A stretch of DNA of 64,000 nt from Burkholderia sp. HI2500 (lineage in GTDB: Bacteria > Pseudomonadota > Gammaproteobacteria > Burkholderiales > Burkholderiaceae). Where the stretch lies: contig NZ_NKFL01000004.1 of the NCBI RefSeq assembly GCF_002223055.1, positions 1,054,001-1,118,000 of the forward strand, read 5' to 3'. The notes beneath the pieces were generated by a model. It did no database searches, was not told the origin of the DNA, and saw only the letters and a list, made by a program, of their open reading frames with translations. The stretch's first letter is position 1. Each line of letters opens with the position of its first letter. Shown here piece by piece: positions 9,025 through 17,142 of this stretch. The translations under genes and the position numbers were made by a program.

Positions 9025-10605
9025 TCACGGTTCGAGCAGCCGCTGCAGCCGCAGTTCCTCGAAATCGAGTTCCGATTCGATCCGGTGCAGCACGGCGTCG
9101 TCGACCTTGCCGTCGCGATGCAGGTCGAGCAGCGCGCGGCGCGACACGCCGACGAGGTCGAGTTCGACGCGCAGCATGCGCGCGCGCACCTGGGCCGGCT
9201 CGGCGCCGTGGCGATGCGCGCGTTCGTTGAAGGTGACGCGGTTCCGGTATTCGGCGAGCAGGCGGTCGAGCGACGGCCGCTCGAGGGTCGAGCCGCGCTG
9301 TTCGAGCGCGTCGAGTTCGGCGAGCGCCGCGCCGAACGCGTGTGCGCGCACCGCATGCTCGGACATCGTGTGCCGCGCGGCCGGGCGCAGCTTCAGCACG
9401 CGGATCAGCGGCGCGAGCGTGCCGCCCTGCACGACGAGCGTGGCGATGATCAGCAGGAACGTGCTGAACAGGATCAGGTCGCGGCCGGGGAAGTTGGCGG
9501 GCAACGCGATCGCGGCCGCGAGGCTCACGACGCCGCGCATGCCCGACCAGCCGAGCACGACGGCCTCGCGCCACGACCACGGTGCGTGGCCGGCGCGCGG
9601 CGCGCGCAGGCGGCCCGGCAGCCACATCGCGACGAACACCCACACGATGCGCGCGGCGATCGCGGCGGCGGTGGCGGGCAGCGCGACGCGCAGGCCGGCC
9701 ATCAGCACCGCGCCTTCGTGGTTCACGCGCGCGAGGATCGCGTGCAGCGCGAGGCCGATCAGGATGAACACGAGCGCGTCGAGCACGAACACGATCGCTT
9801 CCCAGGTCGCCTTCGCCTTGATCCGCATGTCGGCGTCGAACACGCGATGCTGGCGCACGCCGAGCACGAGCCCGCAGGTGACGACCGACAGCACGCCCGA
9901 GCCGTCGACGGCTTCCGCGATCCCGTAGCTGCCCCATGCCATCGCGAAGGTCACGACGATGCCGAGCATCGGGTCGCGCAGGCGCGGCAGCACCCAGCTC
10001 ATCGCATGGCCGCACGCGAGGCCGACCGCGATGCCGATCAGCGTGAGCGAGAAGAACAGGCCGGTGGCGCTCGCGGCCGTGATCGACACGGCGAGCGCGG
10101 CCGACACGGCCATCTGGTACAGCAGCAGGCCCGACGCATCGTTGACGAGGCTTTCGCCTTCGAGCACCGCGACGAGCCGCGCGGGCAGCGGGTGGCGCTG
10201 CAGGATCGCCTTCGCGGCGACCGCATCGGGCGGCGACACGATCGCACCGAGCGTGAAGCAGGCGGCCCACGGCAGCGCCGGGTTCACCGCATGCACGGCG
10301 AGCGCGACCGCGACGGTCGTGAACACCACGGCCCCGAGCGCGAGCGACGCGATCGATGCGAGCTCCTGCCGGAATTCCTTCCACGCGGTGTAGAACCCGC
10401 TCGACATCAGCAGCGGCGGCAGCACGGCCGCGAGCAGCAGCGCCGGGTCCATGTCGGGCACGCGCTTGCCTGCAACCGCGACCACGCAGCCGCCGAGCAG
10501 CAGCACGACGGCCGGCGGAATCGAGATCCGTTCGGCGAGCCACGTGAGTGCGCCGGCACCGCAGATCAACAGCAGCAGGTAATGAAACAGTTCGACGTTG
10601 GTCAT
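9025..10605 (-). CDS. Na+/H+ antiporter, CPA1 (NhaP-like) family
   Basis: A 526-residue inner-membrane cation/proton exchanger with about 12 hydrophobic helices in the first ~410 residues and a charged cytosolic tail of ~115 residues. The CPA1 signatures are visible: SPPDAVA with D127 and the ND pair N155-D156 in [10 protein letters not shown], the ion-binding site of electroneutral NhaP-type exchangers. It would export Na+ (or K+) in exchange for protons for pH and salt homeostasis. The tail could be regulatory. It lies 25 bases after the XapX gene in the same direction. Confidence 0.9.
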   Translation of the reverse strand: MTNVELFHYLLLLICGAGALTWLAERISIPPAVVLLLGGCVVAVAGKRVPDMDPALLLAAVLPPLLMSSGFYTAWKEFRQELASIASLALGAVVFTTVAVALAVHAVNPALPWAACFTLGAIVSPPDAVAAKAILQRHPLPARLVAVLEGESLVNDASGLLLYQMAVSAALAVSITAASATGLFFSLTLIGIAVGLACGHAMSWVLPRLRDPMLGIVVTFAMAWGSYGIAEAVDGSGVLSVVTCGLVLGVRQHRVFDADMRIKAKATWEAIVFVLDALVFILIGLALHAILARVNHEGAVLMAGLRVALPATAAAIAARIVWVFVAMWLPGRLRAPRAGHAPWSWREAVVLGWSGMRGVVSLAAAIALPANFPGRDLILFSTFLLIIATLVVQGGTLAPLIRVLKLRPAARHTMSEHAVRAHAFGAALAELDALEQRGSTLERPSLDRLLAEYRNRVTFNERAHRHGAEPAQVRARMLRVELDLVGVSRRALLDLHRDGKVDDAVLHRIESELDFEELRLQRLLEP

Positions 10606-10630
10606 GCGTGGCCGGTGATGAACGATTGCG

Positions 10631-10891
10631 TCACGACGGCTTGCGATCGTTCGGGGTGCCGCCGGGCAGCGCGCCGAACATGTGCTGGCTGCACTTCGCG
10701 TCGCGCCATGCGGTGTTCAGCCGGTGGCCCGCGAGCATGCGTCGCGCGACCGGCAGGATCTGTTCGCCGGCCAGCATGCCGAGCAGGCCGGTGAGCGCGA
10801 TGATCGGCGGGGCCGGCGAGTTCACGCCGAGCGCGCCGTAGATGACACCGGCGAGGACGCCGGCGAGCAGCGACAGGACATAGGCTTTCAT
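10631..10891 (-). CDS. XapX domain protein (first copy)
   Basis: An 86-residue membrane peptide. Residues 1-53 form two hydrophobic helices joined by the XapX signature NSPAPPIIALTGLLGML (family DUF1427). The C-terminal extension is hydrophilic and contains one Cys. XapX proteins have no established function but often sit beside amidohydrolases and YcaC-like hydrolases. Divergent to the hydrolase at 11178 across 286 bases. ATG 10891 gives the standard family N-terminus (MKAYVLSLLAGVLAGV). A paralogue lies at 12973. Confidence 0.85.
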   Translation of the reverse strand: MKAYVLSLLAGVLAGVIYGALGVNSPAPPIIALTGLLGMLAGEQILPVARRMLAGHRLNTAWRDAKCSQHMFGALPGGTPNDRKPS

Positions 10892-11018
10892 GATGGGCGT
10901 CTCGTGGTCTCGTGATCGAACGACGGGTGGCGACGAGTGCATCGTCGAGGTCCCTCGAAGCGTATCGGGTTTACGTGAAGAAAAAAAGGGCGGATTGCCC
11001 TTGGGCGACCACCTATTC

Positions 11019-11037
11019 TGGAATCCGAGTGATTCCA
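11019..11037. promoter_or_regulatory. Dyad TGGAATC-N5-GATTCCA between XapX and hydrolase
   Basis: Perfect 7-bp inverted repeat with a 5-base spacer in the 286-base divergent region 10892-11177, about 140 bases upstream of the hydrolase start. The surrounding ~60 bases are unusually AT-rich for this genome. A regulator binding site, possibly for the LysR protein encoded at 11950-12873, is plausible but unproven. Confidence 0.4.
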
Positions 11038-11177
11038 TTTTTTGGGTGTTCGTATCAGAGGATTGCGGTTTTAATGAATCGAGACGGACGAAGCAGATCA
11101 AGCGTCGTACCCAACTCGAATCCTCCCGCGTTCGCGGCGAGGCAAGATTCCCCTTCCGTTCCAAGGATGATCACGCC

Positions 11178-11864
11178 ATGAGCAACCCGAAGCTTGAAGT
11201 ACTTACTCCGCAGAACAGCCAGGTGATCTTCATCGACCAGCAGCCGCAGATGGCGTTCGGTGTGCAGTCGATCGATCGCCAGACGCTGAAGAACAACGTC
11301 GTCGGCCTGGCGAAGGCCGCGAAGGCGTTCAATATCCCGACCACGATCACGACGGTCGAGACCGAGGCGTTCTCCGGTCATACCTATCCCGAACTGCTCG
11401 ACGTGTTCCCGAACCAGAAGACGCTGGAACGCACGTCGATGAATTCGTGGGACGACCAGAAGGTGCGCGACGCACTGGCCGCGAACGGCCGCAAGAAGGT
11501 GATCGTGTCGGGTCTGTGGACCGAAGTCTGCAATACGACGTTCGCGCTGTGCGCGATGCTCGAAGGCGGTTACGAGATCTACATGGTGGCCGACGCATCG
11601 GGCGGCACGTCGCAGGCGGCGCACGATTTCGCGATGCAGCGGATGGTGCAGGCCGGCGCGGTGCCCGTGACCTGGCAGCAGGTCATTCTCGAGTGGCAGC
11701 GCGACTGGGCGCGTCGCGACACGTACGACGCGGTGATGGCGGTTGTGAAGGAGCATTCGGGCGCGTACGGGATGGGCGTCGACTACGCGTACACGATGGT
11801 CCACAAGGCCGCGCAGCGTACCGCGACGCCGCACGAGTCGATCCCGGCCGTGCCGGCGAAATAA
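11178..11864 (+). CDS. Isochorismatase-family hydrolase (YcaC-like)
   Basis: A 228-residue cysteine hydrolase of the isochorismatase-like fold. The nucleophile is C118 in SGLWTEVCNT and the acid is D20 in IFIDQQ; the family cis-peptide segment is next to the cysteine. It resembles YcaC, whose true substrate is unknown, more than isochorismatase or nicotinamidase. The ATG at 11178 is used because it begins the conserved N-terminus; the upstream sequence is intergenic. It is flanked by XapX (divergent) and LysR (convergent), suggesting it serves the same pathway as the amidohydrolase cluster at 12973-18659. Confidence 0.85.
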   Translation: MSNPKLEVLTPQNSQVIFIDQQPQMAFGVQSIDRQTLKNNVVGLAKAAKAFNIPTTITTVETEAFSGHTYPELLDVFPNQKTLERTSMNSWDDQKVRDALAANGRKKVIVSGLWTEVCNTTFALCAMLEGGYEIYMVADASGGTSQAAHDFAMQRMVQAGAVPVTWQQVILEWQRDWARRDTYDAVMAVVKEHSGAYGMGVDYAYTMVHKAAQRTATPHESIPAVPAK

Positions 11865-11949
11865 CGGGCGACCGGCGGCGGGCGACCGGCTGCGGGCGCC
11901 GTATCCGATGCAAGCGGCGGCCCGCGGCGATCCGCCGGCCGCTGCCCGC

Positions 11950-12873
11950 TCAGGCCGCGGGCAGCGCCCACGGCGCGTGCGAGAAATGTTCGGCGAGGAA
12001 ATCGAGCAGCACCGTCACGCGCGCGGCACGCAGCATGCCGGGCGGCGTCATCAGGTTGACGTTGACGTCGGCGATCCTCCAGTCATGCATGACTTCTTCG
12101 AGTACGCCGCGCTGCAGTTCGTCCCACACCAGGAACTCGGGCTGAAGCGCGAGGCCGTGGCCGGCGATCAGTGCGGGGACGATCACGTCGGCGTTGTTGG
12201 TGCGGATGCGTCCGTGCACGTTCACGCCGAAGTCGTCGCCCGAGGCCGGGTGGCGAAAACGCCAGTGCTCGGGCGTCGGCAGGTTGGTGTAGGTGAGGCA
12301 CACGTGCTTCTCGATGTCACGCGGATGCGTGGGCCGGCCATGCCGGGCCAGATACGCCGGCGACGCGACGAGCGGACGGCGCACCGCACACAGGCGGCGC
12401 GAGCGCAGCGACGAATCGCTGAGCTCGGCAATCCGGATCGCGACGTCGAACCCGCCGGACACGATGTCGACGATGTGGTCGGTGAGCACGAGGTCGATAT
12501 CGACGCGCGGATGGCGCTCGAGAAACGCGGGCAGCAGCGGCGACAGATGGCGCAGCCCGAACGACATCGGCGCGTTCACGCGCACGAGGCCGTGCGGTTC
12601 GAGCGCTTGCGCGGACGCCTCGCTCTCGATCAGCTCCGCATCGGCGAGCAGGCGGATCGCACGGTCGCGCAGCAGTTCGCCGGTCGGCGTGAGCGACAGC
12701 TTGCGCGACGTGCGGTACAGCAGCATCGCGCCGAGGCGCTTTTCGAGACGCGCGATCGCCTTCGAGACGGTCGGTTGCGACACGCCGAGGAGCTCGGCGG
12801 CTTTGGCGAACGAACCGAGCTCCGCGACGCGCGCGAAGATGGCCCAGGCTTCGAGATCAGGAAGGTGTTGCAT
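11950..12873 (-). CDS. LysR family transcriptional regulator
   Basis: A 307-residue LTTR. The N-terminal winged helix-turn-helix contains the typical [19 protein letters not shown] stretch (residues ~19-37), followed by the effector-binding domain ([16 protein letters not shown] onward). It belongs to the CrgA-like group common in Burkholderia. The start at 12873 ([10 protein letters not shown]) puts the HTH at the usual position; an upstream ATG at 12921 would add 16 atypical residues. Divergent from the second XapX gene, with 99 bases between, so it probably controls the XapX-amidohydrolase operon. Confidence 0.9.
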   Translation of the reverse strand: MQHLPDLEAWAIFARVAELGSFAKAAELLGVSQPTVSKAIARLEKRLGAMLLYRTSRKLSLTPTGELLRDRAIRLLADAELIESEASAQALEPHGLVRVNAPMSFGLRHLSPLLPAFLERHPRVDIDLVLTDHIVDIVSGGFDVAIRIAELSDSSLRSRRLCAVRRPLVASPAYLARHGRPTHPRDIEKHVCLTYTNLPTPEHWRFRHPASGDDFGVNVHGRIRTNNADVIVPALIAGHGLALQPEFLVWDELQRGVLEEVMHDWRIADVNVNLMTPPGMLRAARVTVLLDFLAEHFSHAPWALPAA

Positions 12874-12972
12874 GGTCGGACAGAGTGGCAGGGAAGCGAA
12901 GTGGATACGGCGGCGCAGCATGCGGCCGGCGCGATGCGGCTCATTCTAATCCGGCCGGGGAGAATAATCGTT

Positions 12973-13140
12973 ATGGAATCTTATCTATTGTCGCTGGCGG
13001 CAGGCGTGCTGATCGGCGTCGTGTACAGCGTGATCAAGGTGCGCTCGCCGGCGCCGCCGCTCATTGCGCTGATCGGCCTCGCCGGCATGCTGATCGGCTC
13101 GCAGGCCATCGGCTCCATCCGCCACTGGCTCGGCTTCTGA
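12973..13140 (+). CDS. XapX domain protein (second copy)
   Basis: A 55-residue membrane peptide consisting of little more than the XapX unit: two hydrophobic helices around VRSPAPPLIALIGLAGML. It shares roughly half its residues with the copy at 10631-10891 (SPAPP, IAL-G, GML) but lacks the hydrophilic extension. Function unknown. It is the first gene of the operon running to the porin at 18659, with the amidohydrolase 19 bases downstream. Confidence 0.85.
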   Translation: MESYLLSLAAGVLIGVVYSVIKVRSPAPPLIALIGLAGMLIGSQAIGSIRHWLGF

Positions 13141-13159
13141 CCGCATCGAGGACATATTA

Positions 13160-15052
13160 ATGAGTGCAACTGATAATCAACCGGATCTTATCCTGCACAA
13201 CGGACGCATCACGACGCTCGACCGTGCGAACCCCGTTGCCACTGCGGTCGCGATCAAGGACGGCCGCTTCGTCGCGGTCGGCAGCGACGCGGAGGTCATG
13301 CCGCTCGCGGGCCGTGCGACGAAGGTGGTCGACCTCGGCTGCCGCCCGGCGCTGCCGGGCCTGACCGACAACCATTGCCACGTGATCCGTGGCGGCCTGA
13401 ACTACAACATGGAGCTGCGCTGGGACGGCGTACGCTCGCTCGCGGTCGCGATGGAGATGCTCAAGCAGCAGGTTGCGATCACGCCGGCGCCGCAGTGGGT
13501 GCGCGTGGTCGGCGGCTTCACCGAACACCAGTTCGCCGAGAAGCGCCTGCCGACGATCGACGAGCTCAACGCGGTCGCGCCCGATACGCCGGTGTTCATC
13601 CTGCATTTGTACGACCGTGCGCTGCTGAACGCGGCCGCGCTGCGTGTCGTGGGTTATACGAAGGACACGCCCGAGCCGCCGGGCGGCACGATCCTGCGCG
13701 ACGCCGCGGGCAATCCGACGGGCCTGCTGCTCGCGAACCCGAACGCGACGATCCTCTATGCGACGCTCGCAAAAGGCCCGAAGCTGCCGTTCGAATATCA
13801 GTACAACTCGACGCGCCACTTCATGCGCGAGCTGAACCGGCTCGGCGTGACGGGCGTGATCGACGCAGGCGGCGGCTCGCAGAATTACCCCGACGATTAC
13901 GAGGTGATCCGCAAGCTGCATGACGCGGGCGAGATGACGATCCGGATCGCCTACAACCTGTTCACGCAGAAGCCGAACGCGGAGAAGGAAGACTTCGTCA
14001 ACTGGACGAAGAGCAGCAAGTACCACGACGGCACCGATTACTTCCGTCACAACGGCGCAGGCGAGATGCTGGTGTTCTCGGCCGCCGACTTCGAGGATTT
14101 CCGCGTCGCGCGCCCGGACCTGCCGGCGCAGATGGAAGACGATCTCGAAGGCGTCGTGCGCGTGCTCGCGCAAAACCGCTGGCCGTGGCGCATGCATGCG
14201 ACCTACGATGAAACGATCAGCCGCGCGCTCGACGTGTTCGAGAAGGTCAACCAGGACATTCCGCTCGAGGGGCTGAACTGGTTTTTCGATCACGCGGAAA
14301 CGATCTCCGAGAAGTCGATGGACCGGATCGCGGCGCTGGGCGGCGGCATCGCGGTGCAGCACCGGATGGCGTACCAGGGCGAGTACTTCGTCGAGCGCTA
14401 CGGCGCGCAGGCGGCCGAAGCGACGCCGCCGGTCGCGAAGATGCTGTCGAAAGGCCTCAAGGTGTCGGCCGGCACCGACGCGACGCGGGTGGCGTCGTAC
14501 AACCCGTGGGTGTCGCTCGCATGGCTGGTGACGGGCAAGACGGTGGGCGGGATGCGCCTGTATCCGCAGCGCAACCTGCTCGATCGCGAGACCGCGCTGC
14601 GGATGTGGACCGAGTACGTGACGTGGTTCTCGAACGAAGAGGGCAAGAAAGGGCGCATCGCGGTCGGGCAACTGGCCGACCTGATGGTCCCGGATCGCGA
14701 TTTCTTCACGTGCGCGGAGGACGATATCGTCGATACGACGGCGCTGCTGACGGTGGTGGGCGGCCGGATCGTGTGGGGGGCGGGGCCGTTCGCGTCGCAC
14801 GACGCGCCGATTCCGCCGGCGATGCCGGACTGGTCGCCGGTGCGCGCCTACGGCGGCTACGGTGGCTGGGGCGCGACGCAGCGCGACGGCGCACCGCTGC
14901 AGCGCGCGGCGGCTGCCGCGGCGATGTGCGGTTGCGCGAGTGCGTGCGGCCTGCACGGCCATGCGCATGCCAGCGCATGGAGCCGCGCGCTGCCGACCTC
15001 GGACGCGAAGGGCTTCTGGGGCGCATTCGGCTGCTCGTGCTGGGCGGTCTGA
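13160..15052 (+). CDS. YtcJ-like metal-dependent amidohydrolase with Cys/His-rich C-terminal tail
   Basis: A 630-residue amidohydrolase 3 family member. The metal site shows the HxH pair H72/H74 in DNHCHV, further histidines in RMHATYDE (H346) and FDHAE, and D440 in AGTDATR. The family includes N-substituted formamide deformylases and other amidases; the substrate here is unknown. The last ~45 residues are unusual: C590, C592, C596, H599, H601, H603, then C625 and C627 (GCSCWAV), which looks like a metal-binding or redox module. A GAGGA ribosome-binding site lies about 10 bases before the ATG. Operon partners are XapX upstream and DoxX one base downstream. Confidence 0.85.
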   Translation: MSATDNQPDLILHNGRITTLDRANPVATAVAIKDGRFVAVGSDAEVMPLAGRATKVVDLGCRPALPGLTDNHCHVIRGGLNYNMELRWDGVRSLAVAMEMLKQQVAITPAPQWVRVVGGFTEHQFAEKRLPTIDELNAVAPDTPVFILHLYDRALLNAAALRVVGYTKDTPEPPGGTILRDAAGNPTGLLLANPNATILYATLAKGPKLPFEYQYNSTRHFMRELNRLGVTGVIDAGGGSQNYPDDYEVIRKLHDAGEMTIRIAYNLFTQKPNAEKEDFVNWTKSSKYHDGTDYFRHNGAGEMLVFSAADFEDFRVARPDLPAQMEDDLEGVVRVLAQNRWPWRMHATYDETISRALDVFEKVNQDIPLEGLNWFFDHAETISEKSMDRIAALGGGIAVQHRMAYQGEYFVERYGAQAAEATPPVAKMLSKGLKVSAGTDATRVASYNPWVSLAWLVTGKTVGGMRLYPQRNLLDRETALRMWTEYVTWFSNEEGKKGRIAVGQLADLMVPDRDFFTCAEDDIVDTTALLTVVGGRIVWGAGPFASHDAPIPPAMPDWSPVRAYGGYGGWGATQRDGAPLQRAAAAAAMCGCASACGLHGHAHASAWSRALPTSDAKGFWGAFGCSCWAV

Positions 15053-15053
15053 C

Positions 15054-15506
15054 ATGACGGCGCGCACTGCCCATGGCAACCCGGCATGGATCCGCGCGCT
15101 GCTGTCGCAGCCGTGGGTCCTGCCGCTCGCGCGTCTGGCGCTCGTTTCCGCGTTCCTCATCGGCGGCGTCAACAAGGCGATGCACTTCGGCGATGCGGTG
15201 GCCGAGCAGGCGCATTTCGGCCTGCAGCCGGCCGCGCTGTGGGCGGCGCTGGCGATCGTGGTCGAGATCGTCGGCTCGTTGTGCGTGGTGTTTCGCCGCT
15301 TCACGTGGCTCGGCGCCGGCGCGCTCGGCATGCTGACGCTGGTCGCGATGGTCGTGGCGAACGATTTCTGGAACCGCTCGGGTGCCGAACATTTCATGGC
15401 ACTCAACAGCTTTTTCGAGCATCTTGGGCTGATCGCGGCCCTCGTGCTTGCGACCGTGCTCGGCGATGCACGGCAACCGGCCGATGACGGCCGCTCCATC
15501 CGATGA
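15054..15506 (+). CDS. DoxX family membrane protein
   Basis: A 150-residue protein with four hydrophobic helices (about residues 22-42, 58-80, 84-103, 120-137) in the DoxX pattern (RLALVSAFLIGGVNKAMHF). DoxX-like subunits are inner-membrane proteins associated with quinol oxidation or thiol stress; no direct function can be read here. ATG 15054 follows the amidohydrolase stop after a single base, so the genes are translationally linked. Upstream in-frame starts lie within the amidohydrolase. Confidence 0.82.
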   Translation: MTARTAHGNPAWIRALLSQPWVLPLARLALVSAFLIGGVNKAMHFGDAVAEQAHFGLQPAALWAALAIVVEIVGSLCVVFRRFTWLGAGALGMLTLVAMVVANDFWNRSGAEHFMALNSFFEHLGLIAALVLATVLGDARQPADDGRSIR

Positions 15507-15532
15507 CAATGAAACAACCAGGGAATCCCGTG

Positions 15533-16447
15533 ATGAAATCCATTCGTTCCGTGCTGCTCGCCGCGCTGTTCGCGGGCGGTCTTGCCGTCGCACCGGTGGC
15601 GTTCGCGAAGCCGCCGGTGCCGCCGGCGGCCACGCCGACGGTGGCCGTCGGCCCGCAATACGACACGACGCACGTGTGCGTGGCGCCGGAAGACTTCGAC
15701 CGCTTCACCGACAGCTTCGTCGCGACGTTCGGCGGCAAGAAGTCGAAGCAGGGCGTGTTCCAGGTCACGCCCACGCCGAGCCAGACGATGTCGCAACTGG
15801 TGCTCACGCCGGTCGGCACGGTCTCGGTGTTCGGCTTCAAGACACCGATCCCGTATCCGTTCTGCGCGGAGCGCACCGGTTATCTCGTCACCGACATGGA
15901 CGTCGCGATGAAGACGGCACGCGCACACGGCGCGGACGTGATCGTCGACACGTTCCCCGATCCGATCGGCCGCGACGCGATCATCCGCTGGGCCGGCGTC
16001 CTGAACATGCAACTCTATTGGCATACCGAAGCGCCGCGCTACGACGCGCTGGAGACGGTGCCCGAGAATCGCGTGTACGTATCGCCGGAAAGCGTGCGCA
16101 AGCTGGTACACGATTTCGTGAAGTTCTCGAACGGCAAGGTGGTATCCGACACCCTCAAGGCGCCGGGCATCGAGATCGGCCGGCCGAACGACACGTATCG
16201 CCGCATTCGCATCGAATCGGGCTTCGGCAAGATGACCGTGCTCGTGACCGACGGCCACCTGCCTTACCCGTTCGGCCGCGAAATGACCGGTTACGAAGTG
16301 CACGATCTCGCCGCGACGCTGGAGAAGGCCAAGGCAGCCGGCGTGACCGTGCTCGTGCCGCCGTTCACGTCGGACGGCCGTGACGCGGCGCTCGTGCAGT
16401 TCCCGGGCGGCTACGTCGCCGAGATCCACGCGAGCGCCGCGCGATGA
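15533..16447 (+). CDS. Exported glyoxalase/VOC-like protein
   Basis: A 304-residue protein from ATG 15533, with a clear signal peptide (MKSIRSVLLAALFAGGLA...PVAFA, cleavage after ~residue 25). The mature part contains two similar ~130-residue modules with VOC-fold features, such as THVCVAPEDFDRF and later GYEVHDLAATLEKAKAAGV ending in FPGGYVAEIH, the usual metal-ligand Glu position. VOC proteins include glyoxalases and extradiol dioxygenases, which are normally cytosolic; export is unusual. An alternative ATG at 15503 overlaps the doxX stop but would add 10 hydrophilic residues before the signal peptide. Substrate unknown. Confidence 0.65.
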   Translation: MKSIRSVLLAALFAGGLAVAPVAFAKPPVPPAATPTVAVGPQYDTTHVCVAPEDFDRFTDSFVATFGGKKSKQGVFQVTPTPSQTMSQLVLTPVGTVSVFGFKTPIPYPFCAERTGYLVTDMDVAMKTARAHGADVIVDTFPDPIGRDAIIRWAGVLNMQLYWHTEAPRYDALETVPENRVYVSPESVRKLVHDFVKFSNGKVVSDTLKAPGIEIGRPNDTYRRIRIESGFGKMTVLVTDGHLPYPFGREMTGYEVHDLAATLEKAKAAGVTVLVPPFTSDGRDAALVQFPGGYVAEIHASAAR

Positions 16448-17142
16448 AGCACGAGGACACGATCCTTGCCGCGGTGGCCGGCTTCGTCGACACGCTGAGC
16501 TTCGTCGCGCTGTTCGGGCTGTTCACCGCGCACGTGACCGGCAACTTCGTGCTGATCGGCGCGGGCATCGCGGGCTTCGGCCAGGGTGTCGTGCTGAAGC
16601 TCAGCGTGTTTCCCGCGTTCGTCTGCGGCGTGATCGCGAGCAGCCTGATCGCGCGGTCGATGTCCGGGCGGCCCGCCTGGCAGGGCACGCGCACGCTGCA
16701 TGCGGTGCAGGCCGTGCTGCTGCTCGGCTTCTGCGCGGCCGGCGTATGGGCGACGCCCGTCACGCAGCCCGACAGCCTGCCGGCACTCGTGGCCGGCATC
16801 GTCGGCACGTTCGCGATGGGCGTGCAGAACGCGCATCCGCGCGTGATTGCGCGCGCCGGCGGCGTGCCGAACACGGTGATGACCGGCAACGTGACGCAGG
16901 CGATCCTCGACGTCGTCGACATGCTTTCCGCCGGCACGGCCGAGGCCGCGCGCGCGGCGGCGCGGGCGCGCTTCGGCAAGATGCTGCCGGCGATCGTGGC
17001 GTTCGCGCTCGGTGCCGCATGCGGCGCGCTCGGGTTCCGCTTCGTCGGGTTTTTCGCGCTGCTCGCGCCGGTCGGCGCGCTCGCGACGCTTGCCCTGTGC
17101 GCGGCACAAACGGCGGGGACGACCACACAGGAGCGCGCATGA
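16444..17142 (+). CDS. DUF1275 (YoaK-like) membrane protein
   Basis: A 232-residue inner-membrane protein with about six hydrophobic helices. The motifs AGFVDTLSFVALFGLFTAHV and TGN (residues ~12-35), and QNAHPR...NTVMTGNVTQ in the middle, are typical of the DUF1275/YoaK family. Its function is unknown; small-molecule transport has been proposed for similar topologies. ATG overlaps the stop of the exported VOC-like gene (ATGA at 16444-16447), and its own stop overlaps the start of the porin gene, so all three are tightly coupled. Confidence 0.82.
   Translation: MKHEDTILAAVAGFVDTLSFVALFGLFTAHVTGNFVLIGAGIAGFGQGVVLKLSVFPAFVCGVIASSLIARSMSGRPAWQGTRTLHAVQAVLLLGFCAAGVWATPVTQPDSLPALVAGIVGTFAMGVQNAHPRVIARAGGVPNTVMTGNVTQAILDVVDMLSAGTAEAARAAARARFGKMLPAIVAFALGAACGALGFRFVGFFALLAPVGALATLALCAAQTAGTTTQERA

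Noticed and set aside
11865-11949. Repeated CGGGCGACCGGC between the hydrolase and LysR genes as a mobile-element or attachment site
   Set aside because: Only two short copies in GC-rich convergent spacer; no integrase or flanking duplication supports it.
13157-16429. A minus-strand open frame of about 1,090 codons opposite the amidohydrolase cluster
   Set aside because: Arg/His-rich text without domains; the plus-strand amidohydrolase, DoxX and VOC genes fully explain the region.
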